In this document: in pieces, positions 13,260 through 25,422 of the stretch
Numbering within the stretch: position 1 is the first letter of the stretch
Layout: each line of letters begins with the position of its first letter
The notes under the pieces: model-generated
The model's input: only the letters and a program-made list of their open reading frames with translations
What the model was told of the DNA's origin: nothing
The model's database searches: none
Made by a program: the position numbers and the translations under genes
Origin: Alisma plantago-aquatica
Lineage: Eukaryota > Streptophyta > Magnoliopsida > Alismatales > Alismataceae
Assembly: GCA_963693085.1 (NCBI GenBank)
Contig: OY856414.1
Coordinates: 261,110,001 to 261,174,000, forward strand
Direction: 5' to 3'
Length of the DNA: 64,000 nucleotides

Positions 13260-14330
13260 TAGCATTTTATGAGGTTGGCATTTGTTTTATGGGTATGAAT
13301 ATCCCATCCATGTATTTTAGGCGTAGGCCACCCCAATTATAGATGTCATGGATGATGTAGGGTCCTTCCCATTTAGGGTTAAACTCTCCTCTAGAATCAA
13401 CATTTTGGATTACTCATAATACCATATCACCCTTCTAGAAGTTGTGTGGTCAAACTTTATTATTGAAGGCTCAATAAGTTCTTTCTTGATAACATTGTTC
13501 ATGGTACAAGGCTTTTGTCCATCGTTATTTAGGAGTGTTGAGGTTGTAGATTTAGTCTTGAAGCAACCCGGTCTCTAGAATATCTGCTTCATGTAATATG
13601 CAGAGTGAAAGTATTTAACTTTAATTAGTAGGACTACTTTCATTCGGTATACCATGGAGTATGGCATAGAACATGTGAAGGTTCTATTATAAGTGTGGTA
13701 TACCCACAAGTCCATTAGAAGATGTTCATGCCAATTGGCATGAGAGATAACAGTCTTCTTCATAATCTTGATCATGTTTTTGTTGGTAACTTCTATGACT
13801 TCGTTCATCTAAATTTGATAATGTGATGTTTGGTGATGCTTGATCCCCAAGGAGTCTAGATACTATTTGATGGTTTTATCAATGAATTTTATCTTTTTTT
13901 CTGGATACTCATGTGGCATCCCATACCAGTTTATGATATTGTTCTTGATGAACTTCATGACCTGCTAAGTTGATGTGTTGGTGATGGATACTACTCGTAC
14001 CCACTTGGTGAAATAACTGATTTTGATGAGGATAAGGCAATTTCCATTTGACTCCTAAGGATTTAACTTTCCAATCATGTGTATTCCACAAGATGAGAAT
14101 GGTGAAGTCATGGACATGTTGTAAAGCTAATGTGTGGGTGAATGAATGTACTAAACATGGACTGGGAAGGCTCATCATTTGTGGATTTATTAGAAACAAT
14201 CTATCACCATGATATTCCAGTGGTACTCCAATATTTGTATTTTCTTGGCTAGCATAACTCCATTCATGTTTGTACCACAAGACCATGCATGAAATTCCAT
14301 CATGATATCTTTTGCTTAAGTCTTGTCAAT
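13260..14330 (-). pseudogene. gypsy-1 integrase
   Basis: One frame near 14000-14130 reads MTSPFSSCGIHMIGKLNP and then ISYFTKWVRVVSITN, the DDE core of gypsy integrases ('MTSPWPF..WG.D..G...P', 'DYFTKWVEA'); the first catalytic D is H here. The open piece 13575-13808 has MNEVIEVTNKNMIKIMKKTV, matching 'NG.VE.ANKNIK'. The C-terminal piece near 13270-13380 has GEFNPKWEGPYIIHDIY. The DNG block is lost near 13890. Several frameshifts are present. Confidence 0.8.
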
Positions 14331-14689
14331 ACATCGAAGAAGATTTCATTGTAGAACCTACATTATAATTGTTCTACCCCTAGCACATAATGCATGGGAT
14401 CATATTTTGAGTTCATGTTCTCCTATCTTTGAGAGGTCCTTAGGAATGACTTGGTATGATAAATACATCGTGATATCGTGAAACCCAACATTTTGTTCAC
14501 CATTAGGTGCATTGTCAATGACTATGCAATCATTGGGTTGAGAAAGTGTCTAGGCTTTGAAAGAGAAAGTATGGCCTTCTTGGATGTTGATCCATGAAGC
14601 TATAGTTTCTAGAGCATCATTGAAGTTTTTGTGCCCTCTTCTGATGAAGTGAAAAGATATATGCTCAAAGTCTCAATCCAGGGAGCATA

Positions 14690-15000
14690 TGTGCTTCTAG
14701 CATGGTACAGTTTCTGATAGCATATTTTCCAGCTAATTTGGACCTGAGATATTACAAGGAAGGAGTCATCATTGACTTTTAAGTTTTGTGCTCCTTGTTG
14801 TCTGGTGAGCTATAGTTCCAAGATGTAGGATTCATACCCAGCCATGCTTTTGTGGTGTCAAACTCTAGCTGTCTGGATATCGAAAGTTTCTCCTTGGGGC
14901 ATCTGAAGGACTATGCCTATTTAGGATCCTTTTTATTTTACATATCCATTGAACAATATGGTCCACATGTTGGTGTCAAGAGGACCATCTGCATCTGGTG
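14690..15000 (-). pseudogene. gypsy-1 second (archaeal-type) RNase H
   Basis: The segment MWTILFNGYVK near 14940 corresponds to the 'WTLLFDGA.N' start of the additional RNase H, with the first catalytic aspartate changed to asparagine. Further on, a frame reads MAGYESYILEL followed by RQQGAQNLKVNDDSFLVISQVQ, matching 'NNMAEYEACILGL..A...G...L.V.GDS.LVI.QV'. Both the E-to-G change and frame breaks show decay. This domain is the main reason for placing gypsy-1 in the Tat lineage. Confidence 0.65.
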
Positions 15001-15099
15001 CAGTGATCATACCTATGTCTTTGTCTGGAAACTCGTTCTCATATGTAGCTTCTTCCAGTAGCAAGGAATATGCTAGTTGATTAGTGAGGGCTTGTGCTT

Positions 15100-15640
15100 T
15101 GACCGCCTTTATTGGGAGGTAGGTAATGTCATATTTGGACAACATTACCTACCATTTAGCTCATCATCCTATCAGGGTTGGGAGAACGTGCAAATGACAG
15201 AGTGGATCACGCCTAGATATTAATTGTAGAGGATACACCATTATGTAGTGGTGTAACTTCTTTGTAGCATGGATCAGAGTCAGGAAATACTTTTCAATTA
15301 TGGTATAGTGAGCCTCTATGTCATTGAACTTCTTATATATATAGTAGATGGTCTGCTTGTCATCGGTGGTTTCCTGACTCAAGACTCTGCCCACATCTTG
15401 CAAACCGATAGGCCAATATGAGAGGATATCTTACAAAGCCTGGTCTTAATATTGAGGGATTGGAGAGGTAGTATTTATCATTTGAGAGTGATCCCTCTTG
15501 TCATTCTTTCTGTCCATCATTGAAGTTCTTTTTTAGCATCTTGAATATTTGGTCATATATAGGTGTGAGTTTGGTGATGAAGCATCTGATGTATTGGAGA
15601 CATCCAAATAGGCCTCATATCTCCTTCTCTGGGGGAGGCA
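15100..15640 (-). pseudogene. gypsy-1 RT connection and RNase H
   Basis: The minus piece 15164-15403 reads QTIYYIYKKFNDIEAHYTII, then EKYFLTLIHATKKLHHYIMV. This matches the plant gypsy RNase H block (AIYYLSKKF...E..Y...EK...AL..A...LR.Y). It continues into 14933-15145 (LLSKYDITY-type segment, here MLSKYDITYLPIKAVKAQAL). Frames are separated by stops. It sits between the RT and the second RNase H as expected for the Tat lineage. Confidence 0.75.
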
Positions 15641-15699
15641 TTTCAAATATGGCTCAAGCTTTCCCAAGAGCCACTTTGATCCCTCTTTGGCTAATGGTT

Positions 15700-16540
15700 A
15701 CCCCAACAGGTTACCAAATGTAACCCCAAAGGTGCATTTGTCAAGATTTAAGCATAGGGAGAACTATTGTAGTCGTTGAAACAACTTCTCAAGATTGGTA
15801 ACGTGATCCTTAAAACTTCTAGATTTAGCAATCATTCCATCCATGTCGAACTCCACCTATTTTGCATCATAGAATGAAAGAGGGCAACAATTTCCCTTTG
15901 ATATGTGGCTCCAATGTTCTTGAGACCAAAAAGGCATGAACCGATAGCTTTTTTCTCCCAATTTTGGGATGAAGGTTGTTATCTATTTATCTTCTTTGGA
16001 CATTTTGATCTAGTTGTATCTAGAAAAATTTTCCATGATACTGAGTAATGCATGATCGGCCATTTTGTCTACAAGTATGTCTATGCGTGGAAGCGAGAAG
16101 TCATCTTTTAGAGACACTATATTGAGGTCGTGATAATCCACACACATTTGTACTTTGCCATCTTTCTTTTGCACCAGTATAGTGTTAGTGACCCATGTAG
16201 GATAGATGATTGGCTCTAAGAAACTAGTAATGTATTGCTTTTTAACTTCTTCCACAATCTTAAGGCTCCATTTTGGTCACAATTGTATGGTCTTCTACTT
16301 GATGGGGTGAACCCCAGGGATGAAAGGAAATTGAACTATGACTGACTCATCCAATCTTGACATGTCAGCATAACTCCATGCAAACACGTTGATGTAGTGG
16401 TGTAGAATCTCTATCAATTGGTCTTTGATATCTTGTCGTAGATACACCCTAATTTTAACTTTGTGCTTCTCAGGGCCTAAGCTGAGATTCAACTTCTCTA
16501 TCTCATCTTCAATATGAAAAGGTTGATTCTCCTTAGGCAT
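15700..16540 (-). pseudogene. gypsy-1 reverse transcriptase
   Basis: The open piece 16295-16540 is the pre-RT segment (contains HHYINVFAWSYADM, a good match to the 'Y.DVFAWSY.DM' signature). The piece 16010-16255 holds the N-terminal palm/fingers: EEVKKQYITSFLEPIIYPTWV, then QKKDGKVQMCVDYHDLN, then LKDDFSLPRIDILVDKMA. The active-site loop at about 15827-15853 reads FDMDGMIAKS where YVDDMIAKS is expected, so the second catalytic aspartate is glycine. The downstream match (LNLDKCTFGV) is in the same frame after a stop. The gene cannot encode an active enzyme. Confidence 0.85.
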
Positions 16541-17934
16541 ATACTTTGAGATAGGGATTTCTTCAAACTCAAAGTCTTTGTTGTTGTAGATCTATGCTAT
16601 CTCTATGAAATTGCTGGAAAATTCTTATAAACTTGCTCATCTTTAGATCCTTTTGGGTTATATAGATTTTGTAATTTTTTGGATTTTTGTATGTTTTGCA
16701 ACTTTTTTGAATTTTGTAGGGGTAAGTGGGGATGTGGTAGAGCATGATTGAATAGAAACTCTAGAATCTCCACCACATCAGAGTGTCGTTCCTCTATTAG
16801 GCTTTTCTTGGGCACGTGGGGAGACCTAGTCCTCAGGGAGTTGTGGTCATCCACACACCAGTTCTTTAATATTTCACCCTTTCAGACAGGATGGATGGGA
16901 GTATGTGGGTCCTCCACAGCCTTTGTGTCAAAGATGGTGTTGACACCCCATCCCTCAATCATGTTGTAGGCATTGTCGTAGTCATCTCACATGACACCAT
17001 ACTCTTCTTTCATGACCTTGGGGTTTGCAGTCTTAGAAATGTCTTGGTTGGGCCAGTTGGGGCAAATCCAAGGAGGATCTTAGTTAGATACCTTAGGTGA
17101 CACCTTCACCCCTTTAGTTTTTGGTTTGACGAGTTGCATCTAGACAACATGATCATCTTGATGAAGTTTGGAGCTTTTTTTATGTTAGAATGCTCAGGGT
17201 GTGACTTGTCGATGGAAGGAGTCAATATTCATTTGTTTGCTTCTCTATTCAAAGGTGTGACCCTGATCCTAGACGATTACTTATGTAGGGCGGTCTAGAC
17301 GCCCTTGATTTTTTTGGTGATGAGGGTGGTCTTTCCAATGTTGGAAGCAATCTCAAGATAGTATGCCTAGTCATCGTTGTCAACCCCTTGTAAAAAGTAA
17401 GGTAGCATCACGAGGACGACAACTTTGGCAGTATTTGGATGATCTTAAGTGGTGGTCACTATGTAGATAAAGTATGTATGGGGACCTTTATGCTTAGAGA
17501 CAAGGTCCCAACTATATAATACCCTGATTCAAAGCTCTTCATTTAGTTTAATGTGTTGGGCTTTGTGGCTCAAATCTCAAGTTAAAGGCGAACAATTAGG
17601 GTAACCTCTCTGTGTTAAGTCTCTCATAGTGGGTCAGAACATTGAGGGATTCCAATACAATGTCCATATGGTGGTTTGAGGCTGAGTGTAGGGGTCATAG
17701 AACTCTAGACCCAAACATTTCTATCTGGGAAGGATTTGGATGATATCTATACTTCCTTGACGTTAGGCTCCCAGACCTTGATTTGGATGAATGTGCATCT
17801 CCCTTAGTCATTGTGAAAATAATGTGGGATCGTAGGGGAGATGATGGTTCCTTATACATGGTGATACCCAAATTATGTTGCCAGAGTGTAGCATCTCAAA
17901 ATGGAGTAGGAGATCATCTTCCTTGATGCAGGAT

Positions 17935-18155
17935 ACGGTGCCAGGATTATTGGATTTAATGGTGACAATAGCATGGCCTAGTCGATACTTCAATCTTTGA
18001 TGTAGTGATTAGGGAACCACTTGGTTCTAATGAATCCATGTCATCCCTTGGAGTAGGTTGAAGGAAGGACTCAACTCCATGACCACAAAAGGGACTATGA
18101 ACATTTATGGTCTGATTTGCAGATCTAAAGTAATTTCACCCAGATAGGTACCTGA
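17935..18155 (-). pseudogene. gypsy-1 aspartic protease, C-terminal part
   Basis: Minus-strand conceptual translation contains GTYLGEITLDLQIRP, then SPSFNLLQGMTWIH, then SLHQRLKYRLGHAIVTIKS. This corresponds to the conserved end of plant gypsy proteases (I.FNLLLGRPWIH..GAVPSSLHQ.LKF). At least three in-frame stops interrupt it, and the catalytic D-[ST]-G segment is not visible. The open piece 17808-17993 continues downstream. Confidence 0.7.
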
Positions 18156-18160
18156 ATGCA

Positions 18161-19293
18161 CACATAAAATTTTATATCATATATAGACTTCTAGATTGGT
18201 CTCTACTATCTTTCACTAACCCTCTTAGATACGAGTACTAACAATTTATCTAAATATTGATCTACATTTAAAGTAGGCTTCTGGTGGGGTGATTTAAACT
18301 AATAATGTGATATATTTTCCAAGTGGCCATATACATTATTGTTCTGACATTGTATTATAACACCTAGATTTATATAGCAGAAATATGACAAAATTTGAAT
18401 TTTATTTTCTTGGGAGTGTCACAACATGATATGCATCAAAATAATAATTATAGGAAACAAATACAAACTTGTGTAAAATATATGTATAAAAATTCTTAGA
18501 AAGAAAACCTTATTACAATAGTACACAAGAAATTTTAAGTTTTACACTGGCATGCACAAGTAAGTGATCTGACAAAGAGATTTATTAGACCCTACTCAAT
18601 ATGCTTTTTGATACACAAAACATTATCCAACAAGCACACAAGGTTTAGATTGTAGTATAGAGAGAATGAAAGTTTTGGTTCAGTCCAAGAGGAGTGGAGG
18701 ACACTAGCTAGAAATAACTTTGCTTGGTTTCTAAAGAAGTGAGTTAGGGATTTTAGGGTTTGATTGGAGGTTCAAAATTACACTATGGTGAACACCAAAA
18801 CAAGGAAAGAAGTGAGAATCAAACCTAAATTAACCCTACTTAATCAATTCTACTAAGATAACTAGAAGATTAATTAATCTAAGTTAAACTAATCACTAAT
18901 AAGAGAGATAAAGCAAGAGCAAGTAACTATAATAAAGTGGAAATTACACTGAGGATGCAAGATAGAACTAAACTAAGAAAATAAATAAACAAGCCTAGTA
19001 CAGGAAACTAAGAAAGAAATAATTACTCTAACAAAGACTAATTAGCATGAACAAGGAAAGCAAGCTTAGTAAACAAAGGAAATGAACCAATGCATGAACA
19101 AACTAGGGTTTAGAAAGTAGATGGAGTAGTGGGTTGTTTGGGGGGGTTGTAACAACAAACCATATATAGGGTCCTATCCATGCACAAACATCCAACAAGT
19201 AGCTACTAAACCACAGAATAAGGATCAATATAGAACATGTGTCATATTCTTTTAGTTGGCCATGGATGGTATGGTAGTGTATAGGGGAAATAG
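18161..19293. other. Non-coding flank of element A; possible LTR remnant
   Basis: No coding frames. A TATA-like tatatag occurs near 19163, and an 'agggttt' stretch near 19105 resembles 29045. It may be the lower part of an older LTR into which element A inserted, but I cannot delimit it. Confidence 0.3.
19289..19293. repeat. Target-site duplication AATAG, left of element A
   Basis: Identical to 28355-28359 on the far side of element A. Confidence 0.95.
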
Positions 19294-19850
19294 TGTTGGG
19301 TTTTAGGGGATCAGAGAAGGCAGCGGAAACAAAAATGTTTCTCCTCCCCAAACCCAGAACAAGGAAAATGTGTCAACGTCTATACAATAGGAAAGGATGG
19401 TTTGTGGAATCATACCTTGTCCCGAGGCTTGCTCGGCGACAATACCTCGCGGCTTGTGTGGTCTTCACCTCCGGTCTTGGACGGTGTCTGTGCAGCTCCT
19501 GGTCGCACTGGGACTGACGACTCCTAGTCTCACCAGGACTGTGGGGATTGACAGTTGTCTTCCAAGCGGCAGAAATCTTCCACCTATGAAGTAGTCCACA
19601 CGGACAACCTGGAACTCCGATCTCCTTGTCCCACAAGGAATTGGAAGGAGTCGCACCCTCCTATCAATGTACCAGTCACTGACACACTCTCCTTCCACCA
19701 GTCGCTTTCTGCAGTTGTCTTTCCCTTGTTGTGCCTCCCTTATCGGGTAGCACTTGCTCGGGCTCTCTGGGTTGCCAAAACTAGAGAGAACGACAACTTT
19801 ACAGAGCAACTAGTTGCACTGAGTTGTACTTTGAGAAGACCCCAATACCC

Positions 19851-19860
19851 CTATATATAG
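19851..19860 (-). promoter_or_regulatory. TATA box of element A 3' LTR
   Basis: ctatatatag, palindromic. About 100 bp upstream on the minus strand the palindrome array begins. Confidence 0.7.
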
Positions 19861-19960
19861 GAGGGTCATGGGACATGGTTCTCTATCCCGGGTAATGCGG
19901 GACTAAAGCAGGAGTAGAAGGGTTCGCGATTTTCCACAAAAACAACCAACTGCGCAACCT

Positions 19961-20350
19961 GAACCGATCGTTTCATATCTGAAACGGTTGGTTGGGGACC
20001 TGCTCCGGTCAGTTGACACATCAACCGATCGATTGGGACCCATGTAACGGTCGGTTCGCTTATGAACCGGTCGGTTCGTGGTCCTGGTCAGTTCCCGATT
20101 GACTTTTCTTCTTTTATTTCTATTTGGTACCTAATACCAATCCTTGTTCCAATCAAATTAGGCAAGTGAAACGAAAAGAAATTTCTCACCAATCCTACTT
20201 TCCCAACTTGCTCGGTTGCATCAGTTGAACCGATCGTTTCAACACTTGAAGCAATCGTTTCACCCTGTCCATGAGCCGATCGACTCCCACCTGAGCTGAT
20301 CGGTTCACCAAGCTGAGCCGATCGGTTCATCACATGAGCCGATCAGTTGG
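19961..20350. promoter_or_regulatory. Array of 13 GAACCGATCGGTTC-type palindromes in U3
   Basis: Copies start near 19961, 19981, 20002, 20021, 20044, 20064, 20081, then 20227, 20248, 20273, 20293, 20315 and 20336. Spacing within each cluster is 17-25 bp, mostly 20-22. The best copies are perfect or near-perfect 14-bp palindromes (e.g. GAGCCGATCGGTTC at 20315). It lies just upstream of the minus-strand TATA box. Confidence 0.85.
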
Positions 20351-21540
20351 GAGTGTAGATTGCACAGAAATAGTCAATTGCAGTTTCAATCAATCTGATA
20401 CTCTAATCAATCAGTCCAACACCTTGAACATTATGATACTGAGCTATCAATTGATTGAGTGTTTAATTGAACTACTAAACTCCTTTAGTAATCAATCTAA
20501 ACATTGTTTGTGGACAAAAAAACTCCTATTCCAGGTTAAATCCTATGTGTGTGACCCTACAGGTCCATTTCACGTTGGCAGTGAAAGTCCATAACACTTA
20601 TGACTTCACAAGCAAAGAGCGGTGCCTAGTCACACATCAGTTCTACCCAAGTGAAATAGAAAGTTGGAGAACAACTTTCAATCCTACAATCTGTGAATGG
20701 TGTTACAATGAATGTATAATTCCTTTGTCACTGATATCCTGAATGAACTCGAGGCATGGAATCGTCATCCTGTCAACGTTCATTCACTTTCTTGATCTCA
20801 GAGTAGATTGGAAGAGATATGTATGACATCAATATCACATACTGATTCACACATGCGTGCACGCCTTTCTCAATCCTACTCATCAAGTGGCCATGGATAT
20901 CAAACTCCCTCAGGAGAGACAAATCCCATATCTATCACTCACCCCTCAAAAGCCCCATGTGTCAAAGCCACCCAATCATCACCTTTATAACAACCCATGT
21001 TTCAGGACTGCGTTTGATGATGTCAAAGTGTGCCCAACGACATGTGTTGAGTGTAGTGATTTCAGGTCAAAGAATCACACTCACCACCATCACTGTGAGT
21101 ACTGACTGTGACTACCATGTCATGGTTCCATGTGTCAAACTCATAGTGGGTCTGTCCGGTACACTTGTTCTCTAACAAGTACCTATGTGTTTGGTTTGAT
21201 ATCTCTATATCATGACTAATGAGATTCTGTCATCAACCAACACCACAATCTAGTCTTGTGTGTCATTGTTGTCTATCTACCTTCCACAATGACATCCGAC
21301 TAGGGACATAACAAGAATGTACAAACTCTTAGCATCCGTATGATCTCATCGTTTAGGTCCTGAACCTGAAGGCATACGTCATTGAGTACTGTCATTCTCT
21401 AGACATTCAATCTGTTCTATCGTTATCTCATATGACTGAACCAGAAAGAATTGGAAGCTTGCCTTTGATGTTTATCAAATCAATCTTAATGTATCCCACC
21501 AATCATTGCATGATTGGCTCTCAGGGCCTACATACCAACA

Positions 21541-21551
21541 GACTCCCACTT
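21541..21551 (-). other. Polypurine tract of element A
   Basis: Minus strand AAGTGGGAGTC directly precedes the 3' LTR start TGTTGG. The position is as expected for plus-strand priming. The preceding codons (CKWE) match the usual end of copia pol in this family. Confidence 0.8.
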
Positions 21552-22800
21552 GCACTGTGAGCCAATCACCCTTGAATCATATTCATAGTGATCTTCAAAC
21601 ATGTCCCACATGTTACTGTGCTCTAGTGCCAACATAGTGAGTAATGGCAACACCTTGCCAAAGTCAGTGTAAATTGCATGTCTCACATCTCTTCGCTGTA
21701 CGTCACACGTATGAGATGAAGTTTTCATAAAATGTGATCCACTATTCCTTTACTAACCTTTAGCCACATTGCATGATCAATGATTCCATACTTGTCACCA
21801 ATGAGCGGAATATCTATAAGTTCATCTCATGAACTTCCAGATGCATATAGTATCCACTATTTTTCTCTAACACATAGATACTCGACATTTCCTTTTAAAT
21901 GGTTTTATTGGAACACATCCAATTATCAACAAACTTTCACTTTTATATATCTTATATATATTTTGCGATCAATTTTCTATCCTTTCAGAAGTTTGCATCA
22001 ATGTAACTCTTTACATTGAACTCTTGCTTATCTCCATAGAACTAGTACTTCTCAAGTACTTATCAAGTTCTCATGGTATTCCAGTAACGCTTACTGGAAG
22101 TAGACAGACATCCACTCTTCATGTCTCACATACGAGTTATCAGGATGAGCACATCATATCGTCATGTCCCACATACAAGATGATGAATGCATTTTGTTCT
22201 TGCCATGTCGATACATGCAAGATAATGGGATGATTACATACATGATAGATCCATATCTATTCTTAGTGTTCCCATTCTTCATAAGAATTGGACACTTGGT
22301 CTTGGGATACTAAATCAACGTAACATGGACATGTTTTCTCCCACTGAATCTGTGCATACTGAACCCTTCAGTACAGATTGCCAATGTATGCTTTCTCTTT
22401 TCAGGTCAAGAGGTTTTCGAGAACTATCTCTATAGATCTCTATTCCTATCACATAGGAAACATCTCTATCTTCTTTAAAGATAATTTCCACTTTTGGATT
22501 TCCATTTTAGAACATTTCCATTTCACATAAACATGTGGAATGTGAACACGCTCCCACTAAATCACATATCCCTTCTTTATCTTTGACATATCAGTCAAAC
22601 CCTTTGACTATATCATCAAAGTAAAGATCCAATTCTGAGTTGCTTGTACTCAATCAATCACATTGATTATTCCATTGTAACTTATAGACTTCATTTGCAT
22701 TAATGGATTCATAAACCTTATAGGTTGTGTCCCATACACATCCTTGTTTTATTCCTCATAGGAATGCGGTTTTAGTATCCATATGCCAAATGTCTTAGTC
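21541..22800 (-). pseudogene. Element A reverse transcriptase/RNase H
   Basis: A frame at 22765-22790 reads MDTKTAFL, the conserved start of the copia RT palm ('MDVKTAFLNG'). The active-site loop at about 22612-22623 reads LYFDDI, so both catalytic aspartates survive. The terminal open piece 21528-21728 ends EHSNMWDMFEDHYEYDS..GSQCKWE, matching the end of copia pol just before the polypurine tract. Many stops and frameshifts lie between. The RT-to-LTR distance is close to normal. Confidence 0.75.
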
Positions 22801-24039
22801 ATTAAGTTGCAATCAACAAGCATCATCCTTCTCAAAATGTTATCCATGTGTCTTAACACTTAAGACTCATTTGCACTTATGGATTTCATCCAATGGGTGC
22901 TACCATCAAGGTCATACCTTATGGTTCACATGGATGTCATTTAGGATGTAATGGTCATAAACCATAACTCAAAATTCGGTTCCTCATATTCATCTAGATA
23001 GTTGACTCATCACATGAACAACTCATCACATGGATAAACGAGGTGTATCCGTCAAGGATATAAGAACTCACAACTCCTTGCGATTCTTAATGTCCTTTAT
23101 TAGTGAAGTGTATTCTTTATTTAAGAAGAATTTAGTTATTTGATAATCATCCTCTAACTCCTTAGAGTATGACTCCTTCTTGATTTAGACATCACCATGC
23201 CTTAATCTTGAGTTCACTATGATACACTATCATAATCACTCATAAGGTTCTCAAACATTTAGTCTAAGTATTTCATTCATTGATCTCATCAAGGATTAAC
23301 ACTTTACCAAATTCATACTTCATCTATGATATTCTTGAACCCTTCAAGATATTCATATTGGTATTTCTCTAAACACCATTTGAAGTATTAGCATTTGTTC
23401 CAATAAGTATGTAAATACATCACATGTATTATACCTAATAGGATAATCATTATCCCACTACCATTAGTGTTGATTGATTAATCATGTTCAAGATATTCAT
23501 GTCTCTTACTGGTTCTCTAACCAAAAGAGTCTAGATTTATCCATCATATGGAAACTAGATATGAATTTCTCATGATTTATGCTAATTTGATTGTTTGAGT
23601 TATCTACAACATTTAGGTATCATTTTATCTTATGCATATCAAATACCACAGATAAACAAGGCATTGCCACAAAGATCATATCTTTAGAAATTGAAACATC
23701 TCTTTATTGATTGCCATCATTGTCATACAATATGCAAAAATAAAGTGTTTCAATCTATTGACAAATATGAAATAGCAGTTCATAACTGTATTACATGCCT
23801 TTTAGGCTGAAAATAAACTAAAGTACTCCTATCTATGGCGGCAACACTTGCCCCATTTATTGAGTGTTTTACACTTTACATCTTGGTATCATATACCTCA
23901 AAAGTGTTACAAGTTTACTTTCATGACACCTTTATGTGGAGATTTCCATCCCCTCCTTCATCTTCTTTTGTTCTTCTAGATATGGAAGGCACTTTCCTTC
24001 ATACACCCTTTCTCCATGTGCCTTGAGGCTGAAGATGGC
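22801..24039 (-). pseudogene. Element A protease/integrase region, shortened
   Basis: Only about 1.2 kb separate the Gag remnant from the RT start. A full copia element needs about 2 kb for zinc knuckle, protease, integrase and RT N-terminus. I could not recognise HHCC or DDE motifs in it. A deletion of roughly 1 kb is inferred. Confidence 0.4.
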
Positions 24040-24640
24040 TTGGGTTGTTGGTTAGCATCAGAACACTTCTTAGCTTTGCCCTTGCCCTTAAGACTTACCC
24101 TTCATTGATCATATCAAACATTAGGGTTTGTCTTTATTCATAATTGCCTCTACTATCCTCAACATGTGCAACAACTTTGTCAACGCTTGTCAAAGTTGTC
24201 CATGTCATAGTTCATCATGAATTGTATGATTCTTGCAACATTTGCAGTATCATACCAATAGCTAACTCTTGGCTCAGAGGGAATCCTTCTTAGTCAGGTT
24301 TTTCCATATACCCAATCACATTGAGTGTGTGAATACCTTACTAGATCTCCTTCTGTCATGACATACTAGGACAGTGTCTTGCAGACATCATATGTCTCAT
24401 GTTGTCTCTGCAACTCATAGTTCAAGGAACACAACATTAAGCACTCCACATCAATGCCATCCTCGGTATGCTTCCATAAGCATACTTTTAGCCATTGGTG
24501 TGGTGGGATCGAGTTCATCTGGTTCTGGTATAACTAGCACTTAGAGATTTCGCTCTTTGATTGAGAACACTTCTCGTCATCCTAACCAATCGTGGAATTA
24601 TTCCCATTTAATTTGTTGGTCTCAAGGACCGACCATAAAT
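24040..24640 (-). pseudogene. Element A Gag (UBN2/copia-type) remnant
   Basis: Minus-strand fragments in shifting frames match the Gag of element B piece by piece: a start like NNFHDWL, a VIPEPDE segment, YELQRQHE, then a GYMEN and VKNYDM-like part. It is the plant copia Gag found in TNT-type elements. It is far more broken than the copy in element B, with no frame over about 60 aa, even though the LTRs of A are younger. That suggests A was already defective when it moved. Confidence 0.7.
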
Positions 24641-25422
24641 AAAATGATTATTGTTGATTAACCATTTATTGTATAAAAGGAAATATATGCAATTTCAGTC
24701 CAAAACTCCTTTTGACTTATTTGATTGATTTGAAAGGTTGACGATATAAATTAGGCCTTTAATTAATTATCGCTCCCACTATTTTAGTTCAAATTGATAG
24801 CCCTCACCATCAATTCAAAAGATTGCAACGTACAACCTTCTAGTGGGCAAGATCCTAAAATCCTCTAAGTCATGGACCAGCTTGGGCTATCACCCACAAC
24901 TTAGATCTCTCAGGTAGGAAACTCTTGCCAATTGCATCATATGCAACTCTTAATAAGATGTCATATGCAACTCCTTGCCATGATCATCTCCATGCCTCAA
25001 GGTACTAGATCCCATCTAGATCACCTTGCTAAGTCTGACCCAAAGCAAACATGATGAATATGCACCCTGCTAGGGCAGACCCACACATTCATCCTTCACG
25101 CTTCCACAAGATAGATAGTGCACCACGCTAGGGCGTGCCCACACTTGGTCGATCAAGCTTTTCACGTGTGTCGCATTTGGAAGGCATCTAAAACTTAATA
25201 TGTAATGAGGGATTTGGTTTTTATATGCATATACATATCCAATCACCACAATACATAACACATATCATATACATGCTATATCCCACAAAAAACATGCTAA
25301 ACGATAAAAGTGATGATTATGGCCATCCTAATGTGATTACTCGAGCCAAGAAGAATCACGGTCATCTAGGTCTACATCACATGCAACCTGTAGAAGATGA
25401 ACTATGTGCTTTGCCTTTCTGG

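Larger units (their letters stand above)
12950..18160 (-). mobile_element. Ty3/gypsy relic (gypsy-1), Tat-like
   Basis: Read on the minus strand, the domain order is protease, reverse transcriptase, RNase H, a second archaeal-type RNase H, integrase. That is Ty3/gypsy order, and the extra RNase H points to the Tat lineage. Gag and both LTRs could not be identified. Every domain is broken by stops or frameshifts. A sister copy, gypsy-2, lies at 42.4-55.4 kb. Homology between the two extends past the integrase end (13270 versus 42655) into 3' flanking sequence. Confidence 0.8.
19294..21540 (-). repeat. Element A 3' LTR
   Basis: 2247 bp, TGTTGG to CCAACA. Near-identical to 26107-28354. In minus orientation: U3 with two palindrome arrays, TATA box at 19851-19860, then R/U5. 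Frames of 65-114 aa inside it recur in the other LTR and are not genes. Confidence 0.95.

Noticed and set aside
15520..15723. 67-aa plus frame, and plus frames at 16748-17100
   Set aside because: Antisense to the gypsy-1 polyprotein, which has clear motif matches on minus.
19293..19860. Several overlapping frames of 65-114 aa repeated at 26207-26673
   Set aside because: They are within the LTR R/U5 of element A on both strands, present twice only because the LTR is duplicated.
20334..21175. Plus frames recurring at 27148-27919
   Set aside because: Both are in the LTRs of element A, with no domain similarity.
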